NCBI GenBank assembly: GCA_009776695.1
Contig: WRNI01000051.1
Coordinates: 1 to 9,333 of the forward strand
From: Methanomassiliicoccaceae archaeon
Lineage (GTDB): Archaea > Thermoplasmatota > Thermoplasmata > Methanomassiliicoccales > Methanomethylophilaceae
Direction of reading: 5' to 3'
Length of the DNA: 9,333 nt
Of the stretch, positions 1 through 5,829 are shown one piece after another (position 1 is the stretch's first letter; each line of letters begins with the position of its first letter). The notes below the pieces were generated by a model. The model was not told where the DNA came from and did not search any database. It saw nothing but the letters and a program-made list of their open reading frames with translations. The translations under genes were made by a program, and so were the position numbers.

Positions 1-1195
1 TGGCAAGCATCTTTATTGACGACAGGTCGTGTTTCTTTATCCACTCGTCGCCGGTCTTCCTTATCATGCGTATCGCCGTCGGCGCTGTGTAGAATATGTC
101 GACGTTCCATTTCTCAGCGACCTGCCAGAACCTGTCGTTCTCGGGATAATTGGGAACGCCTTCGAACATCAGTGTCGTCGCGCCCGCGGAAAGAGGACCG
201 TACAGTATGTACGTATGACCGGTTATCCATCCTATATCGGCGGTGCACCAGTACACCTGCCCGGGAACGTAATTGAAGACGTATCTGAACGATGAGCATG
301 CGCCCACTATGTATCCTCCGTTCGTATGCAATAATCCTTTGGGCTTTCCCGTGGTGCCCGACGTGTAAAGCAAAAATAACGGATCTTCGGCGTCCATGAC
401 CTCAGGCTCGCACTTAAGCGGCGCCTTCGCCATCTCGTCGTGCCACCATACGTCGCGGTCCTTTTCCATGACGACGTCGGTGCATGTGCGCTTAACCACG
501 ATGACGTGATCAACGCTCGTGTCCTTTTCAAGTATTTCGTTCACTTTGCCTTTCATATCTATCTTCTTACCGCCGCGGTAGCTGCCGTCGGATGTTACCA
601 TTACCTTAGGCGTACAGTCGGCGACGCGGTTGTAGATGGCCTCGGAACTGAATCCCGCGAAAACAACGCTGTGAACGGCGCCTATCCTTGCGCATGCAAG
701 CAGCGTGATCGGAAGCTCCGGTATCATCGGTAAATATACGGCGACCCTGTCCCCCTTCCTCACGCCTTTGCTCTTGAGCACATTGGCAAATTTCTCAACC
801 TCGTGCAGCAGCTGACCGTATGTGTACACCTTGACGTCATTGTCATCCTCTCCCTGGAAGATGATCGCGGCGGTGTTCTTCAGGCCGTTCTTCACATGGC
901 GGTCTATGCAGTTATATGAAACGTTAAGCTTGCCGCCTTTGAACCATGTGAATTCGTTTGTATCGCGGTCCCACGTGAAGGCGTCCTTCCATCCCTTGGA
1001 GAACCAATCGATCCGGTCAGCCTGTTTCACCCAGTACGCAACGGGATCCTTTACAGAATCTTTGTAGATCCTGTTATAATCGCCAACGCTCCTGATCAAA
1101 GCGTTCTTACGATATTCGTCTGACGGCGGATACTGTCCCTTGGAATTCTCTGGTGTCGTCGTTCTCCCTCCATACAATGTGACGGCTGGCGCCAC
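1..1195 (-). CDS. acs: Acetyl-CoA synthetase (AMP-forming), N-terminal 398 residues, cut by window edge
   Basis: This enzyme activates acetate with ATP and CoA to acetyl-CoA through an acetyl-AMP intermediate, in the cytoplasm. The minus frame reads without interruption. It holds the family N-terminal segment (QYPPSDEYRKNALI, about residues 21-34), VAYWVKQADRIDWF (about 52-65) and the KGGKLNVSYNCIDRHV segment (about 85-100). The P-loop-like AMP-binding motif YTSGTTGKPKGLLHT lies near residues 272-286, followed by ADIGWITGHTYILYGPL (about 314-330). The visible part ends in LSSIKMLA, so the TWWQTETG acyl-pocket motif and the C-terminal Lys domain lie outside the window. Acetate specificity therefore rests on overall resemblance to Acs. 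I chose GTG at 1193-1195 because a TATA-like box lies about 27 bases upstream, which fits a leaderless message. A propionyl-CoA synthetase is less likely. Confidence 0.93.
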   Translation of the reverse strand, partial: MAPAVTLYGGRTTTPENSKGQYPPSDEYRKNALIRSVGDYNRIYKDSVKDPVAYWVKQADRIDWFSKGWKDAFTWDRDTNEFTWFKGGKLNVSYNCIDRHVKNGLKNTAAIIFQGEDDNDVKVYTYGQLLHEVEKFANVLKSKGVRKGDRVAVYLPMIPELPITLLACARIGAVHSVVFAGFSSEAIYNRVADCTPKVMVTSDGSYRGGKKIDMKGKVNEILEKDTSVDHVIVVKRTCTDVVMEKDRDVWWHDEMAKAPLKCEPEVMDAEDPLFLLYTSGTTGKPKGLLHTNGGYIVGACSSFRYVFNYVPGQVYWCTADIGWITGHTYILYGPLSAGATTLMFEGVPNYPENDRFWQVAEKWNVDIFYTAPTAIRMIRKTGDEWIKKHDLSSIKMLA

Positions 1196-1216
1196 AAATC
1201 AGGAAAGTAACGTTCC

Positions 1217-1227
1217 AATATATTAAA
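1217..1227 (-). promoter_or_regulatory. TATA box of acs, likely leaderless transcript
   Basis: On the minus strand this reads TTTAATATATT. Its centre is about 27 bases upstream of the GTG start of acs, the usual archaeal TATA-to-TSS distance. Transcription would therefore begin at or next to the start codon, and no convincing Shine-Dalgarno sequence is seen before that GTG. The assignment rests on position and composition only. Confidence 0.5.
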
Positions 1228-1310
1228 CATGCGTACTTCATTCACTATTTTTCGAATTTCGTAGTTATTATTCGTTTTTCACACATTAATCGTAGAAATA
1301 TAGATGCATT

Positions 1311-1328
1311 CAGAAAGATTTATAAAAG
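1311..1328 (+). promoter_or_regulatory. Orphan BRE/TATA element pointing rightward
   Basis: A purine-rich stretch, CAGAAAGA (1311-1318), is followed directly by TTTATAAAAG (1319-1328). This is a good match to an archaeal BRE plus TATA box read on the plus strand. A start site about 26 bases downstream would fall near 1350. The downstream plus strand is antisense to the Cys-rich gene and carries only a 35-codon ORF (1352-1459). The TATA core is nearly symmetrical, so a leftward promoter giving acs a leader of about 100 bases is possible, but the BRE lies on the side that favours rightward transcription. Confidence 0.4.
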
Positions 1329-1348
1329 ATGAGCTGAAAACTCCGTTT

Positions 1349-1372
1349 TTTATGCCGCCGATACGGCATAAA
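1349..1372 (-). terminator. Perfect 9-bp hairpin after the Cys-rich gene, possible terminator
   Basis: TTTATGCCG (1349-1357) and CGGCATAAA (1364-1372) form a perfect 9-bp stem with a six-base loop. The hairpin begins two bases after the TGA stop of the Cys-rich gene. In the leftward transcript it is followed by an A run and only later by T-rich stretches (opposite 1335-1340 and 1322-1327). It is therefore not a classic hairpin-plus-U-tract. It may end transcription or protect the 3' end. Confidence 0.4.
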
Positions 1373-1374
1373 GG

Positions 1375-2097
1375 TCAGAAGAACCTGAATCCGCAGCCCT
1401 CTTCGGCGGATATCTTTGCAACCGCTTCCAATCTGTCGACGGCGCCGCCGTATCTGTGAACGGCCTGCTTTCCTTCCGCGGCCAGCGCGTTTCTGAGTAC
1501 TGCGATCTCACCGCAAAGAATAACGGCGTCATCTTTCGTGTAGACGCGGCCGGCGGACACGCCGGCAGGTACGGAAGCTGTTATTTTACATCCGTGCCTT
1601 GAGGCTATCTCGGGAAGTGCGCTGTTATCGGGTCCGAATGATCCTAAGCATCCTCTTCCCTTGTCCCACGATAATCTGCATTTTTTGCAGACCTCGCCCA
1701 TCTCGTCGAACGACAGCATATCCCATTCGGTCTGCCGGTCCTCCGGTGAGGACATCGATATCAGCGCTTTCGCATCAGCGCCGTTCATCTTTGAAACGTC
1801 GACCCATCCCGTAAAGTTTCGCGTCATTGCCTTTTCAAGAACGCTGCGGTCATTATCATCGCGTATCATATCGTAATGCAGGGTGCATACGTCCTTTCCG
1901 ATCTTATTCCTTTTCACAAAGCCGTCCGCGTCGCCGAACATCCTCAGCGCATCATTCAATGCGATAATAACATCAAACTCAGCGGCATCCCCGTAATTCC
2001 CGGGATCTCTGACAAGAACCTTAAGAACATTCTCTTTCTGACGCCTGCACAATGCGTTCCCGCATTCGGTCTCACATATCGCCATGCTTATGCTCAT
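1375..2097 (-). CDS. Hypothetical Cys-rich protein, 240 aa
   Basis: I do not recognise this protein. It has ten cysteines, at residues 8, 12, 17, 71, 137, 140, 150, 170, 195 and 235. The cluster CETECGNALC near the N-terminus and CKKC at 137-140 followed by Cys150 look like possible metal (zinc or Fe-S) ligands. There is no signal peptide or membrane segment, so it is probably cytoplasmic. The central GCLGSFGPDNSALPEIA segment (149-165) looks like a conserved core. The frame is open back to 2229, but I place the start at ATG 2095-2097. There GGTGAT (opposite 2101-2106) is a strong ribosome binding site four bases upstream, and the longer version would overlap the preceding gene heavily. It is the last gene of a three-gene unit, eight bases after the four-helix membrane gene. 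Metal binding is inference. Confidence 0.8.
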   Translation of the reverse strand: MSISMAICETECGNALCRRQKENVLKVLVRDPGNYGDAAEFDVIIALNDALRMFGDADGFVKRNKIGKDVCTLHYDMIRDDNDRSVLEKAMTRNFTGWVDVSKMNGADAKALISMSSPEDRQTEWDMLSFDEMGEVCKKCRLSWDKGRGCLGSFGPDNSALPEIASRHGCKITASVPAGVSAGRVYTKDDAVILCGEIAVLRNALAAEGKQAVHRYGGAVDRLEAVAKISAEEGCGFRFF

Positions 2098-2105
2098 ATC
2101 ATCAC

Positions 2106-2681
2106 CTACCCGGAAAGCCTTCTCGCTTTCCTTTTGGACATGGTGTCCTTCTTCTTCTCCAGCGCTTTCATGTATTTCTCCCTGTTCCCTCCGAACTCGG
2201 AGAAAGCAAGGAATACCATTGCGAAGCATATGAGCATCATCACATAGACAACGTAACGCACATCAATGCTCACGCTTATTGATGATATCGCGCCCATTAT
2301 GTTCGTGTCATGCACCGTCATCGAAAATACGCCGCCGTGCGACGCCACCCATAACCACGATCCCAAATATATCGCGAATATTATTTTGAACGGTATCCTC
2401 ACGTAGCTTCCGGCGCGGTAGAACCCTATGGGTATGGCAAGCAGAACAAGCGGTATCGCGTATTTCATCATATTCGATATCCAATCCCAGACCCCGTTCC
2501 TGAGGTCGGCGTCACCGAAAAGTGCCCCGCCGGCACCGGACAGGCTGCCGGACACGAACGAGTAAACGGCATACGGAACAATGATGAAGACGGTCAGCAC
2601 AATGAAGAAATATATCGCGGCTCCGCCGAGCGTTCCGTTCTTCGGCGAAAGATCGAATTTAATATCGTCTATGAGCGCCAT
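2106..2681 (-). CDS. Hypothetical four-helix integral membrane protein, 191 aa
   Basis: No family was recognised. Four hydrophobic stretches are visible, near residues 20-44, 70-90, 97-115 and 141-161. The first is rich in aromatic and beta-branched residues (IYFFIVLTVFIIV). The last is followed by a strongly basic tail (about 166-190, many Lys and Arg), which by the positive-inside rule should be cytoplasmic. I prefer ATG 2679-2681 over an upstream GTG at 2688-2690, because GAGGTG (opposite 2688-2693) then sits six bases before the start as a ribosome binding site. That site overlaps the end of the upstream gene, so the two genes are probably translationally coupled. The stop is TAG, with an in-frame TGA after only three more codons. 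With its neighbours it may form an envelope complex (inference). Confidence 0.8.
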   Translation of the reverse strand: MALIDDIKFDLSPKNGTLGGAAIYFFIVLTVFIIVPYAVYSFVSGSLSGAGGALFGDADLRNGVWDWISNMMKYAIPLVLLAIPIGFYRAGSYVRIPFKIIFAIYLGSWLWVASHGGVFSMTVHDTNIMGAISSISVSIDVRYVVYVMMLICFAMVFLAFSEFGGNREKYMKALEKKKDTMSKRKARRLSG

Positions 2682-2683
2682 GG

Positions 2684-3517
2684 TCACCACCTCTCATAGA
2701 GAATTTCAAATATCCTGACGACGAGGTCAGCATCTTCTTCCGATAGTTCTTTCTCGGTGCCGTCATAGTACACCTTAACGCCGCCGGACGTGTCGCCGAT
2801 ATCATCTATGAAGGAATTGCCCGAAGATGATTCGATCTTAACGGATATCAGATAATGATCCCCGTCATCAGTGAATGTGACGGTGCATTCCGTGCCGTTT
2901 ATCGGATCGCCCATCATGATGGTGATGCCTGCCTTGAACATATCCTCGATCAGTTCGGACGCTTTGACCTTGAACGACGCTTCCAGGACGTCGTATCCGC
3001 CGCCGTCGGTTATCGCCCCGCCGCCGTCCGTGATCTTCGCTATCGGTGCATCGATCCTCGCTGCCGCGGATATCATCCCGCCCAGCGTGGAGCCGCGGAT
3101 GTCCATTGTAACAACGGTATCGGAATTGCCGGATGCGCCGCAGAGCATCATCATGACGATCACCGTCAGCGGAATGCTCCTGCTGATATCGACGCTGCCG
3201 GAACCAAGCGTTCCCAGATCCTGTCTGTAAATCGGTAACGTTTCGTTCCCTGACGTCATATATATGATGTAACCGGCCCCCGTTATGTCAAAGTACAGAT
3301 CGGCGTCGATGTCCGCGCGCATGCTCACCGTGACCGCATACCCGGAGACGTCATACTCTATTTTGGCGTTGTCCTTGACGTCAACGTGCACGCCGCCCAG
3401 CGCTATCGGCACCACCGCGAGTATGACGAGCGCGGCCAATGCGACCTGCATCGCGATGACGATCCCTCGCGGAACGGCGGACAGAAGGCTCATGCATCCG
3501 CGAAGATTATGCGTCAT
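2684..3517 (-). CDS. Hypothetical membrane-anchored extracytoplasmic protein, 277 aa
   Basis: No family was firmly recognised. One hydrophobic segment at about residues 17-42 is preceded by a short N-terminus containing two Arg, consistent with an uncleaved signal anchor. The rest would face outside. It is rich in Asp, Gly and Thr with alternating beta-type patterns. Residues 48-160, with a VDISRSIPLTVIV stretch, vaguely resemble LEA/WHy-type beta-sandwich domains; this is a weak guess. A tandem ITDGGG repeat at 162-167 and 169-174 looks like a linker between two outer domains. Start ATG 3515-3517 has AAAGGTAA (opposite 3521-3528) at suitable spacing; Met9 at 3493 is an alternative. It heads the three-gene unit, and its TGA lies two bases before the start of the membrane gene. 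Confidence 0.78.
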   Translation of the reverse strand: MTHNLRGCMSLLSAVPRGIVIAMQVALAALVILAVVPIALGGVHVDVKDNAKIEYDVSGYAVTVSMRADIDADLYFDITGAGYIIYMTSGNETLPIYRQDLGTLGSGSVDISRSIPLTVIVMMMLCGASGNSDTVVTMDIRGSTLGGMISAAARIDAPIAKITDGGGAITDGGGYDVLEASFKVKASELIEDMFKAGITIMMGDPINGTECTVTFTDDGDHYLISVKIESSSGNSFIDDIGDTSGGVKVYYDGTEKELSEEDADLVVRIFEILYERW

Positions 3518-3553
3518 ATATTACCTTTATCGAAGGATGTTTTTTCCTGCACC

Positions 3554-3589
3554 GTATATTGTCATGCGATGCAAAGTTTGAATATTGAT
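3554..3589. promoter_or_regulatory. Divergent promoter region between the two operons
   Basis: The two multi-gene units diverge from here. GTATATTGTC (3554-3563), read on the minus strand as GACAATATAC, is a TATA candidate placing a start near 3532, with a short leader before the membrane-anchored gene. TTTGAATATTGA (3577-3588) on the plus strand lies about 26 bases before the ATG at 3608 and fits a leaderless start for the PUA gene. Both calls rest on spacing and composition. Confidence 0.35.
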
Positions 3590-3607
3590 ACGCTCATTGC
3601 CGAAACA

Positions 3608-4102
3608 ATGGCAGACATAATGATCCGCAAGAGGAAACGTCTGAGATCGAAGGATGTGAAATCCTACTCCGACGAGATAGAGAGAAGGCTCGGCATCCCG
3701 TCGTTCACCGCCGATGATGCCGTTGACCTTGCGGAGAGCAGCGAGTTCAACGTGATATTCGTGAACGGGGAGATACTGGCGATGGTTTACGAGAATATCA
3801 CATATCTCACGATACGCGGCATCCTTAAGTACAGACCGCAGAAAGGCTTCGTGACGGTGGACATGGGCGCCGTTCCTTACGTGAGGAACGGCGCCGATAT
3901 AATGGGTCCGGGCATCGTTGACGCCGATCCCGGCATTAAGAAAGACGACATGGTGTGGATACGCGATGTCAAGAACCTCGTGCCGCTGGCCACCGGAATA
4001 GCATTGGCGGACGGAGAGGAACTGAAGAGCGGCGGCAAGGGCAAAATGATACGTACGGTGCACAACGTCGGCGACAAACTTTGGAAGACGGACGAACGGT
4101 GA
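3608..4102 (+). CDS. MCTS1/Tma20-like PUA-domain RNA-binding protein
   Basis: The protein has 164 residues. An N-terminal basic start (IRKRKRLRSKDVKSY, 6-20) and small alpha/beta domain precede a C-terminal PUA domain, about residues 82-160. The PUA signature is FVTVDMGAVPYVRNGADIMGPGI, spread over 81-103, ending with HNVGDKLWK (152-160). The order and motifs match eukaryotic MCTS1/Tma20, which act in ribosome recycling and reinitiation. A ribosome- or tRNA-linked role here is inferred from the family. The frame is open upstream to 3386, but that region is antisense to another gene. ATG 3569 is possible; I prefer 3608 because a TATA-like box sits about 26 bases upstream and codons 3569-3607 are AT-rich, unlike the gene body. 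It is the first gene of a packed unit with sepF and the HD gene. Confidence 0.85.
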   Translation: MADIMIRKRKRLRSKDVKSYSDEIERRLGIPSFTADDAVDLAESSEFNVIFVNGEILAMVYENITYLTIRGILKYRPQKGFVTVDMGAVPYVRNGADIMGPGIVDADPGIKKDDMVWIRDVKNLVPLATGIALADGEELKSGGKGKMIRTVHNVGDKLWKTDER

Positions 4103-4106
4103 CCGC

Positions 4107-4472
4107 ATGGCAATAATCAAAAGAAAGAGCACCGGCACCGTTGTTGAGCCGAAAGGGTTCATTGACCTTACGGACACGCCGCTGATCGTTCCTGAGGAAA
4201 CAGATGCCCGTGTTAAAATAATTGAGATAAGAACGTTCGGGGATATCTCCGTCGCGGCGGACCTGGCCTACAAAGGAAATATCTTATTCATACGCTGCGC
4301 CCTGCCTGAGGAGAACAAGAAAGGCGCGATGGATACGATAACGTCTGAACTGAAAAGTATCGCAAAAGATTGCGGCGGCGACATGGTGATAATCGGCGAT
4401 TCATTCATACTGATGACGGCGAACGGCGTGAAGATCGATAATCTGATATCCAAGAGGAAGAGAAGGATATGA
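4107..4472 (+). CDS. sepF: Archaeal cell division protein SepF
   Basis: The protein has 121 residues and matches the archaeal SepF (DUF552) pattern. A short amphipathic, basic N-terminus (MAIIKRK) likely targets the membrane and is followed by a linker with GFIDLTDTP (17-25). The globular core starts near residue 35 and contains VKIIEIRTFGDISVAADLAYKGNILFI (split across 36-62) and the conserved glycine region GGDMVIIGDSFILMT (90-104) followed by NGVKI. SepF anchors FtsZ to the membrane at the division site; in archaea it is the main known FtsZ anchor. Its presence implies an FtsZ-based division system elsewhere in the genome. GGTGA (4098-4102), overlapping the stop of the PUA gene, is the ribosome binding site, four bases before the ATG. 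Its TGA overlaps the next ATG as ATGA, so it is coupled to the HD gene. Confidence 0.88.
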   Translation: MAIIKRKSTGTVVEPKGFIDLTDTPLIVPEETDARVKIIEIRTFGDISVAADLAYKGNILFIRCALPEENKKGAMDTITSELKSIAKDCGGDMVIIGDSFILMTANGVKIDNLISKRKRRI

Positions 4473-5776
4473 CCGAGAAAGTGATACACGACCCGCTGCA
4501 CGGCAGCATATCCGTCAGCGGAATATTCCTTGAACTTCTGTCGAGGCACGAGATGCAGAGGCTGCACGGCGTCAAGCAATTGGGAATGGCCAATACCGTT
4601 TTTCCGGGGGCGAATCACACAAGGCTGGAGCACAGCCTCGGTACGTATCACCTGGCGGGCCGCATGGGAAATGTGCTTAAGCTTGGCGACAATGATATGA
4701 TGCACGTGCGCACCGCGGCGCTGCTGCACGATATATGTCATCTGCCGTTCTCTCATAATATTTCGGAGCTTTATGAGCACAGGACGGGAAAGGACCACAT
4801 GGAGCTTGCCAGATCGCTGATAAACGGGACGATACCCACGTACGCGGAGCGCGACGAGGACATTCTCGGCGGAACGGACACGATAGCGGAGACGCTTGCG
4901 AAGGAGGGGATATCCTCGGATATCGTATGCGATCTGATATCAGAACCGCGCTCATCGGTGAAAGGGTTGGACGCGTTCACGTCGGACGGCGCCAAACAGT
5001 CGTTCTTCTCCTCGAACGATCATCTGCATCAGATGATCCACGGCCCGGTGGACGCCGATCAGATGGACTATCTGATGAGGGATGCGCACTATACGGGCGT
5101 CGCTCACGGTTCAATAGACATTGAACGGTTATTCACGCAGATGAGAGTTCATAACAATACGATCGTATTGGAACGCGGCGGCATCGCCGCGGCGGAGGGG
5201 CTGATGGTATCGCGGGCGCTGATGTACACTTCCGTGTACTTCAACAAGACTGTGCGCATAGCTGAGATGATGCTTTCCAAGGCAACAGAACTTTCCGATG
5301 TTGATATGCGGACAATGCACCTGATGGACGACACCGACCTGAGGAATGAACTGATACGGTACGGCGGAAGGCCGTCCGGGATAATGAGGAGGCTCATTCA
5401 CCGCAAACTTTACAAGAAAGCGTTCTCCGCTTACTCGATAGATCTTGACGAGGATCAGATGAAGAAGCTGGTCGGTTATTCCGATTACGCGGAGAAAAAA
5501 GGACTGGAGGACGAGATAGCGGAGTCGGCGGGCATAGATTATTCCGAAGTTATCGTGGACATACCGTCAAGGTCCTCATTGCTATCTAACGCAAAGATAG
5601 GAAAAACGGACGTCTCGATATTTTATGATAACCGTGTAAGACCGATAACGCGCATATCGCCGGTGTCGAAGGCTTTGCAGAGCAGGGACATGTTCGACTG
5701 GGCGATAATGATATCATCGCCGGAGGAGCACAGGGACGCCGTAAAGAAGGCGGCGTCCTCGATACTCGATCTCTGA
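4469..5776 (+). CDS. HD-domain (SAMHD1/dGTPase-like) phosphohydrolase
   Basis: The protein has 435 residues and a clear HD-superfamily metal site. His55 lies in HTRLEHSLGTYHLAG (50-64). His87-Asp88 lie in ALLHDICHLPFSH (84-96), with His91 and His96 nearby. Asp195/Asp197 lie in GPVDADQMDYLMRD (192-205). These motifs and their order match the SAMHD1/dGTPase-like group, which hydrolyse dNTPs or other nucleotides; the true substrate is not visible. The N-terminal HDPLHGSI (7-14) and the EMQRLHGVKQLG stretch (28-39) are typical of the group. The C-terminal part (about 260-435) is mostly helical with no recognised domain. Its ATG overlaps the stop of sepF (ATGA), so it is translationally coupled. 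It is followed by a strong hairpin. Confidence 0.88.
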   Translation: MTEKVIHDPLHGSISVSGIFLELLSRHEMQRLHGVKQLGMANTVFPGANHTRLEHSLGTYHLAGRMGNVLKLGDNDMMHVRTAALLHDICHLPFSHNISELYEHRTGKDHMELARSLINGTIPTYAERDEDILGGTDTIAETLAKEGISSDIVCDLISEPRSSVKGLDAFTSDGAKQSFFSSNDHLHQMIHGPVDADQMDYLMRDAHYTGVAHGSIDIERLFTQMRVHNNTIVLERGGIAAAEGLMVSRALMYTSVYFNKTVRIAEMMLSKATELSDVDMRTMHLMDDTDLRNELIRYGGRPSGIMRRLIHRKLYKKAFSAYSIDLDEDQMKKLVGYSDYAEKKGLEDEIAESAGIDYSEVIVDIPSRSSLLSNAKIGKTDVSIFYDNRVRPITRISPVSKALQSRDMFDWAIMISSPEEHRDAVKKAASSILDL

Positions 5777-5798
5777 CAGCGCGGACATCCCGCGCTGT
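5776..5798. terminator. GC-rich hairpin between convergent genes, possible bidirectional terminator
   Basis: ACAGCGCGG (5776-5784) and CCGCGCTGT (5790-5798) form a perfect 9-bp, GC-rich stem with a five-base loop. The hairpin begins on the last base of the HD gene's stop codon and lies in the 53-base gap before the end of the convergent rtcB gene. No long U tract follows on either strand. A barrier between opposing transcripts or 3'-end protection is an inference from position. Confidence 0.45.
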
Positions 5799-5829
5799 GC
5801 CGTCATTCTGAGTTCATCCGCCCCGCGGC

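Noticed and set aside
2098..2229. Longer N-terminus for the Cys-rich protein, starting at 2229
   Set aside because: It would overlap the four-helix membrane gene by more than 120 bases and ignores the strong GGTGAT site just before ATG 2097.
1876..2247. 123-codon plus-strand ORF across the Cys-rich and membrane genes
   Set aside because: It straddles two oppositely coded genes, has no promoter or ribosome binding site and shows no domain pattern.
3386..3607. Longer N-terminus for the PUA protein, starting at 3386 or 3569
   Set aside because: The 3386 version runs antisense through the membrane-anchored gene. The 3569 version has no ribosome binding site and AT-rich codons unlike the gene body, though it cannot be fully excluded.
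3527..4177. 216-codon minus-strand ORF opposite the PUA gene
   Set aside because: It is a shadow of a gene with clear PUA motifs; its own protein is His/Arg-rich with no domain pattern and no start signals.
4268..4798. 176-codon minus-strand ORF opposite sepF and the HD gene
   Set aside because: It is a shadow of two well-supported genes and crosses their junction.
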